Shown: positions 27,378 to 64,000 of the stretch, one piece after another
Layout of the letters: each line of letters begins with the position of its first letter
Numbering within the stretch: position 1 is the first letter of the stretch
NCBI RefSeq assembly: GCF_045679555.1
Contig: NC_092087.1
Coordinates: 79,911,305-79,975,304 of the forward strand
DNA from: Salvelinus alpinus
Taxonomy: Eukaryota; Chordata; Actinopteri; Salmoniformes; Salmonidae
Length of the DNA: 64,000 bases
Reading direction: 5' to 3'
Program-made: the position numbers and the translations under genes
The notes under the pieces: generated by a model
Told to the model about the DNA's origin: nothing
Databases searched by the model: none
What the model saw: the letters and a program-made list of their open reading frames with translations, nothing else

Positions 27378-28439
27378 TTCATATATGCCCACTCTAGGCC
27401 ATCTTAAAAATCTTCTAGATGTATTCAATTACAATAAACCCTGTATTTTTGCTGGCAATTCTTATCAATGGAAGGGCAATCTGCAATTCCTACAAAATGT
27501 TGGGACTTATAAATAAATGATAAACCCATTGATTCCTGAAGAGTAGAACTTAAACTGCCCCATGAGCTTAGTTTAACTGTCATAATCTGTCAGAATTCAA
27601 AATATAAACTTGTTTTCCCCATGTTTGTAAACAAAGCCTCAAACATGGTTAAAACTGTACTTTTATATCATGATGGTCGGTCTGTGAATTTAAGTGTGGT
27701 TACATTTCCCACAGCCCAATCCCTCAACCTTTTACCGAAACAGTGGCGGGAATGCTGCTTAGTTATCGTTTCAACTGCGGATTGCCGCTTGAATACCTCA
27801 AATATGTTTATTTGTGTGCTTGGGAGCACGTGTGGAAAATGTCTGCATAGAGCACTAAGCAAATTGTTAACTGCAGAGTTTAGCTGATTAAACTCAACGT
27901 TTTAAATCGTGGAGTTGAGATGCCTATGCAGTTGTGACATGCTAGTATGGATTTACTTTTTAGCTATACACGTGCCATTAAACTAAATGCGTATTCCCGT
28001 TTGCTATGTTCATGACCAACTGCCATCATATAATTAACTGGTTAATTTTAGTGGTGAAACGAGGAGCGTACCTACCTTTGGTTAGCAGCTAACCAGAGTG
28101 AGTTAGCTACATGGATTCGCTTGAAAGTAGTTACAAAAACGAAACAATTTTGCGGCACAACCCAAACGACAGAGATTCCTCTAAAACCACTGTGGCAATT
28201 CCTCATAACATTACCTCGACAAATGACAGGAATTCTCTCCCATAAGAGTACCGTTAAAGTTAGCTAGCCTAGGTTGGTTAGGTAACTTAGCCAGCTAATG
28301 CTAACTGACGATTGTTTGTTGAGACAGCACCTGCTACATACTGCTTAGTAGTAGGTACAAGGGCTAACATCATGCTATATCAACTAACAGTCAACGTATT
28401 TGAATGGAGTATTTATCTAGATGACTGGTTATTTCTTAC

Positions 28440-28640
28440 CTGACTGGCGAGCTAGCTAGCTACTTTACTTCCTTTCTTCTCATCATATCCCTCCGTAGTA
28501 TTGTTTTGCGTTATCCGTCTACCTAGCAACCAGACGTTTTTTTGAACATACATTTGCCATAAACGATTCCACCACTGTCGCAATTGCACACAAAGCACCC
28601 AACTAGTTTAAAGTGTCCTTGCCGCTGAGCTTATCGTTAT
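28440..28640 (-). other. marf1: marf1 non-coding first exon (predicted)
   Basis: A strong minus-strand donor (CAG|GTAAGAAA, exon end 28440) lies about 2 kb upstream of the start-codon exon and just before nde1. The 5' border is unknown, so the right limit is nominal. Confidence 0.45.
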
Positions 28641-29199
28641 ATCCTTGCTAGCTGGTTATCAAATTCCTCAAAACGAAACTTAACGTAATTACAACAGTAT
28701 GCTGATCAAATTTGTAGCCATTTTAATGTAAAATAACTACTAAATAACCTGTAATGGAATAAATTATTTGCTAACGAAGGCAATGCACACGTTCTCTCTA
28801 TTCTGGAACGTCCGTCAATTTCAAATCGTGTAATGTTCCCATTTTTCTAGTGGGAAATTGGTTTAGCAAATCGAAACCTTTGTTTGTGTCCACATTGTTT
28901 ATTTATGACATAACTCGTTTTTAATTTCTTAGAACTTGTAACGGTGCACCAAATGACTAATAAATTGAACCCCGTTGTCTACACTCAGACTTCCAGGAAA
29001 TATAACTTGATTGGTTGAAATGCCTATGAAATGCGTCATCCTCTCAATCCACCAATGGCGTGTTGTTAACGCGGAGGATGTAATCGTTTGGATTTGGGTA
29101 GAAGGGCAGTTTATTTCCTGATAGCTTTTTGCTATCTATGTTATTGATCTACTGTTAGCTAGGTAGGTAATATTATATTTCTTAGCTATCAGCGTTCAG
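28641..29199. promoter_or_regulatory. Shared divergent marf1/nde1 promoter region
   Basis: Divergent first-exon donors lie at 28440 (-) and 29199 (+). ATTGG at about 29011 and CCAAT at about 29052 are paired CCAAT-box candidates close to the nde1 start, with TGCGTCAT (CRE/AP1-like) between them. A non-coding nde1 exon probably ends at 29199 (TTCAG|GTAAGC). Transcript starts are not determined. Confidence 0.5.
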
Positions 29200-29644
29200 G
29201 TAAGCATTCTGCCGTATATTTTAATCTCTGAAAGTCGGAGATCTTCACTATGGTGTATCGCACAACAGTTTATATGTTATTCACGTAACGGTTGTGATGT
29301 CGCTAAACTAGCTAGTTAGCCAACATCTTAATGTATTTATTGAATAGGCTAGCTAAAGTAACTGCATAGTTATCTGATCAAACTGGACATTCCAACGGGC
29401 TGTAAAAAAACATACAGTTAGCTATCAAGTGTCTAACGTTACCTAGCTAACCCTACTGGGCTAACTGTTAAGTGTCAACATGCATGCAAGCATCATGCAT
29501 TCCATTGCATGGTTAATTGATCTCCATAGCTAACTAGCTAGACAAACAAGAGCCTGCCTCAACATGACCAGTGCCATGTTCCTTCTTTACTTTAGATGTT
29601 TTACTAGGTTTTGTGAAACCATAGAGTCAGCTGTAACGTTAGAC

Positions 29645-34833
<5,189 letters not shown>

Positions 34834-37800
34834 AACGAGGGCCTCCCCTGCCCCCCTCCACCTTCACACCCCTGCACCAGACTGTACTACCCATCAGTAG
34901 GGCTTTAAACTGTGTCCCTCTCTCACTACACTACCAGCTGAACATCCTCCCCCCTCAGTCAAACTCTGAACCAGGAAGCTGCTCCATCTATCAACTTATT
35001 TGCTGCATGGACTCCGTTGAGAAGAACCGCCGCGTCACGATGCTACAGTTTTATTTTATTAATGAATAATAGAAGTGAGGATTCCTTGACCCCGCTGCAT
35101 GTCCTCCTGCTGATCCCTTGACCTCTGAACCCAAGTCCTGTTACTATGCCACTAACACCCCCCCCCCCCATACCCCACACCCGGTCCTTCTTGTACCCAA
35201 GTTCTCTGATTGGACTCCATCTTGGATTCTTGGTGTGCCAGCTGTAGCAGAAGAGTGAAGTTGGTCGATAATTGGTGATGTTAGCATTGCTGCCTTTTTT
35301 CAATATATCACCACCACATGTAAGTTTTGCCTAGTCATGATTCCTTTCTGTATGTCTAACTCTCTGATATGTTCATTCGTAGCTAAGCCACATATGTGCT
35401 TAGAGGCTATACGTGTAAAGTGTCGGAGATGGTAAGTTAGGCTAGCTTTAGCTTTTGGAGAATGTGTATTATTCCTTCGTGCTGTGTTGTCATCTGCTGT
35501 AAAAGCTAAGGATGGTCTGAAGTTTTATGGGTACTACTTTACAGGTCAATGTTTCAGTTAAAAGCTGGTTTATTGATGTACAAATATACATTATTTTAAA
35601 GGTCTTCTACCTGGTAACTTGAAAAAGTATTATGTGAGAAATGCACAGACTAGCTAGCCTATACCCTGTCATGCATTTGCAGAATGTTTTATAAGGTAGG
35701 CAAGATATAGGAACAGAGAAAGTACATTGAGTTACCTTCTGAGAATCTCAAATTTAGTCTAGGTCTTTGGCAAAGACATTTCTTTCTGTTACCACAGTTG
35801 ATAAAGTTGCCATTCAGTGTTTAAGTTTTTTTTTTTTTTTCCTCTCTTTGTTTGATGGTTTGTATATGTTTGTTTTTTACGAGTTGGAGGGTTAGGGGTC
35901 ACCACTGCACTGCTGAATGTATAGAATCTATACTATAGAATCTATATTGCAGATGTTTCTAATAGGAAGTGGCCTAAAGACAGCTTGAGCAGGTCAGTCG
36001 ACCCAGAATTCCTGTCAAAAGACTGATCTTATATCAGATCAGGGAGCTATCAAAGATGACAAAATAGCAATAATAGATTTGCCAGACTAGAGTTCGATTT
36101 TACAGAATAGGGTTTCGAGATAAAGCACAGTTCATACTATATTTCCAAAACCATTATGGATGATGCCTTGGTTACACTGTTAATGCTGGACGTATGAATT
36201 CATTACGTACTGTTTAAAAGATAATGTTTCAGCCTTTGTATTTCCGATGAGGAGCAATAGTCCGATATCAAGGACAGATATGACTGTAGGGCATGTTACT
36301 ACTCAACGACAGATGGAACGTTTGTACTTATTAAACAATGTTTATATTGGTTCCGTCCATGTGCTTTATCCAATTCCCCTGTCATGTTTCTGATAAAGGA
36401 GTTGGTTAGAACACAGATTTGAGACCAGGATAATATGTCTACAAAACAACTCTACTTACACAAGAACAGCAGCTGTAACAGTCTGCTGTTGTGTAAGGAC
36501 CAGTAAGTACCGTTGGAAATCGTTTGTGGGTGTGTTACTAACATACTAACTTCTGTTTGGATTTACATTAATGTATGCACCTGAGGTGCTCTACCTTTTT
36601 GACCTGTTGGTTTGCAATCCTTTTTGTATCAAAATGAACAGATAAAATGAACATTCTAAACATGCTTTTGGCAATATCATTCAGGATGTGGACACAGACA
36701 TATAGTAGAGAAATAGGGTTACTTTTTCACTCTTATTTATTATGCAGGTGGTTCCACAATTTATAGATTTGAAGAAGTGGCATGTAAACGTCAATTGAGT
36801 AAAAACAAGACAAAACATTGTTGTAAAGGTGACCAGTCGCGGGAAAAACAAAAATATATTTTTGTTGAATATGCATCTGGACATACAAAATGGCCTTGAT
36901 GGTATGACACTATTCCCACTGATATTCTACTTGGCAAGGTACACAACTGAAAGTACCTGTCTTGTTGATACTATGTGTATTAGACTTTAGGAACAAGAAA
37001 AGTCTGATAGGAATATGTAGGAGAAAGGGGTGACTGGTTTTGGTTTCTAAAAGTAGGAAGGTGTTCTGCTACCCATACTTGACAGTCAAAAATATTCAAA
37101 GTATGAAATATATATGGTCGATTCACTGTCCTTAACACAGACAACAGAACAGTTGCTATGGTTGCAACTGTGCGCCAATATTGGGGCAGCTATTCTGAAT
37201 ACAAACAAAATACATTTGGACTACATCATTAATTTTTTTTAGCTGGGTGGGTATACCATTTGTCATAGTATACATTGACCTTCTATAACGGTCTTAAAAG
37301 TTAACAGCAGTGTAGAAGACTGGACAAGTCATAATGTCATTGAAATAGATTTACATGAACGCTAGATGTATAAATCTAGAAATACAATGTGATGCCTATA
37401 ATTAATTAGGATTTAAAGTGACGAATAGTAACACCTGGATTTATCCTTCCAGATGAAAGGAGTATAAGGAACAACATGTAACCTACGTACCTTCGAGGGG
37501 TACAACATTATGCTAAGGAAGTATCGTAGGGACAAGTAATTCAGTGCAGTACAAAACAGTGTAGCAAAAGAACAAATCAAACTAACATCCCAGGCACTAA
37601 AATTAAACAAAATTAATTATTACGCCTTTGTCTCTTATGCCTCCATTTTGTCTGTTTTGAATTGTGAAAAGCCTCATGTGCTCTGAACGAGAAGGCAGTC
37701 GATATGTGACTGATATAGAGAATCATATTTGGAAGTGATATGAAAGAAAGAGTAAGGTTGAAGTCACTTGTGTGTTCTTTGGTAAAGCAGGTCTGTCTGG

Positions 37801-37875
37801 TGCCAGACAGTAATACTGAGTCTGATTGGCTGGATGCTTGTAATACTGATTTTAATTGGATGGTTTTGGGCTCTT
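34834..37875. other. Convergent nde1 / myh11 3' UTR region
   Basis: There are no coding exons. nde1 ends at 34833 and the myh11 stop is at 37878-37876 on the other strand. A minus-strand AATAAA at 36741-36736 is a candidate myh11 polyadenylation site (3' UTR about 1.1 kb). The nde1 3' end is not resolved. A C-run occurs at about 35158-35169 and a T-run at about 35827-35842. Confidence 0.5.
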
Positions 37876-62641
<24,766 letters not shown>

Positions 62642-64000
62642 CTGCAGAAAAAATAAAAATCCTGATGTCAGGATAGAGTTGCTCATACATGCACATATGC
62701 AGTATAAAGACGGGCATCTGACATCAGTACACCATATAGTAAGACAATTGGATTGGTTAATCAAGAAGATGTGTTTTTCTGGGCCTGGTAAGAGCATGGC
62801 GCTCGCAATGCCAAGGTTGTGGGTTCAATTCCCACTAGGGCCACAAATTCAAAAACACTCTCACTGTACTTTAAGTTGCTTTAGCATGATATATCTATTA
62901 ATCATTTCTAAACGTGTGTAAATCATATACAGTATTGGTATGTTTCTGCTACCTGTACATTTGGATAGTATTTCATTTTTATAACTCTTCCTGTATTCAG
63001 TAGTGGTGCTCCTGAGTAATAACTTATAAGCGATGATGACGTTCTGTTGTTTCTTGTCTCGACGTACAGCGCAGTCCTCAGATCACACACAGCCTATCAT
63101 ATGAAACATACACTTTATTACTCCAGAGAAATCAACCAAGCGGTCACATCTTTGTACGGCCATGCGTTGAACCTTTGTACAAACAGTGCATGAGTTCAAT
63201 CATCTGCTCAAGTGAGAAATTGGTAGGGCTTTCCTATGCCTAAAACAAGAAAACAAGACACATTTTTGGGGGATTTTAAGCTTTGATTTTGGAAAATAAA
63301 TATGTCCACCTGATGTGTTAAGCAATAAGATGACTATCAATTCCTGATATGTGATCCCAAAAATAGATTACGTCACAAATCCTAGAAAAATACTAAAGGT
63401 CCATGTAGGGATATAACGAAACAGTATCCCCCTTTAAACGTTAGACAGGGTGTGTATGTGCTTGTGTGTGTCTGGAGTCTGGGGAATGCTGTTAAGGAGA
63501 GAAAGACCATTTGGATATTATTCGTTCAATTATCAAGTTAAAGTATTTGGAGCCCAGTGCAATCTAAACATGACCTATGTGAAACGGCGGGAGGGGGGGG
63601 AGTAGAGGGAGAGAGAGCAGAAGGAGAGCGAGAAAGAAAGAGAGAGCGGCAGAGGGTTAGTTAATCCCCCTGTGCATTATCCTTATCTGCTAATAGAAAG
63701 CCCATGGCTCGTATGTTGTGTCATTTAGCGTAACTCCCCAAAGATTTAAATCTCTCCTTGCTGGCCATCATTCCCATGCCTTGTCCTACTGGGCATGTGC
63801 TACACTAGGCTACACTAGCCAGGCTAGCCTGTATGGCTTTGCTCAGGCTGGAAAGAACTGAGAGCTAGGATGCTATTCCTCATTTTGGACGTGACTTGGC
63901 AGTGGGCTAGGTTCCATTCCACACACAGCAAAATGCTGTCTGTTCCCCTTTCTTCCTAATTAAGGCACAGAGGGGAGAGAGGGAGAGGGGCATCCAGGGT
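62642..64000 (-). other. myh11: myh11 5' intron (continues out of window)
   Basis: No further myh11 exon was recognised here, so the exons for about residues 1-165 lie to the right. It contains a tRNA-like SINE fragment (about 62780-62850, GTTGTGGGTTCAATTCCCAC) and a GA-rich tract (about 63590-63655). Confidence 0.6.

Overview
This window is vertebrate nuclear DNA from a teleost, most likely a salmonid (Oncorhynchus, Salmo or Salvelinus type). Introns have GT-AG borders, and the repeats are families I associate with salmonid genomes: Tc1/mariner elements, tRNA-derived SINEs, an L2-clade LINE with the stem-loop tail shared with those SINEs, hAT-type palindromic MITEs, and a palindromic family around the core GTGCACTACTTTTGACCA. 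The species itself cannot be fixed from this sequence.

Four protein-coding genes lie in the order and orientation known from human 16p13.11. The last three coding exons of bmerb1 (+) run from 285 to 2117. A complete marf1 (-) has 26 coding exons from 26389 to 8714 and 1,824 codons. A complete nde1 (+) has 8 coding exons from 29645 to 34833 and 342 codons. Most of myh11 (-) is present: 38 exons from 62641 to 37876, 1,808 codons, lacking only about the first 165 residues beyond the right edge. I joined exons by hand. The phase agrees at every junction and no internal stop was met, so marf1, nde1 and the visible part of myh11 look intact.

bmerb1 and marf1 converge, with a Tc1 relic and a long marf1 3' UTR between them. 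marf1 and nde1 diverge from a shared promoter region at about 28.44-29.2 kb. nde1 and myh11 converge, with about 3 kb between their stop codons. The products act in separate processes: a bMERB-domain protein, an RNA-binding endonuclease of oocytes, a dynein/LIS1 scaffold, and smooth-muscle myosin heavy chain. The block is conserved synteny, not an operon-like unit.

The most notable observations are: a candidate 18-nt (or 24-nt) cassette exon in the myh11 intron where the mammalian SM-B loop-1 exon sits; two partial tandem copies of a myh11 motor exon that keep a same-phase splice donor; a young LINE whose 3' tail ends within about 10 bp of a marf1 splice donor; hAT MITEs with 8-bp target duplications nested in other MITEs; and a bmerb1 exon flanked by long complementary pyrimidine and purine tracts followed by interleaved inverted repeats.
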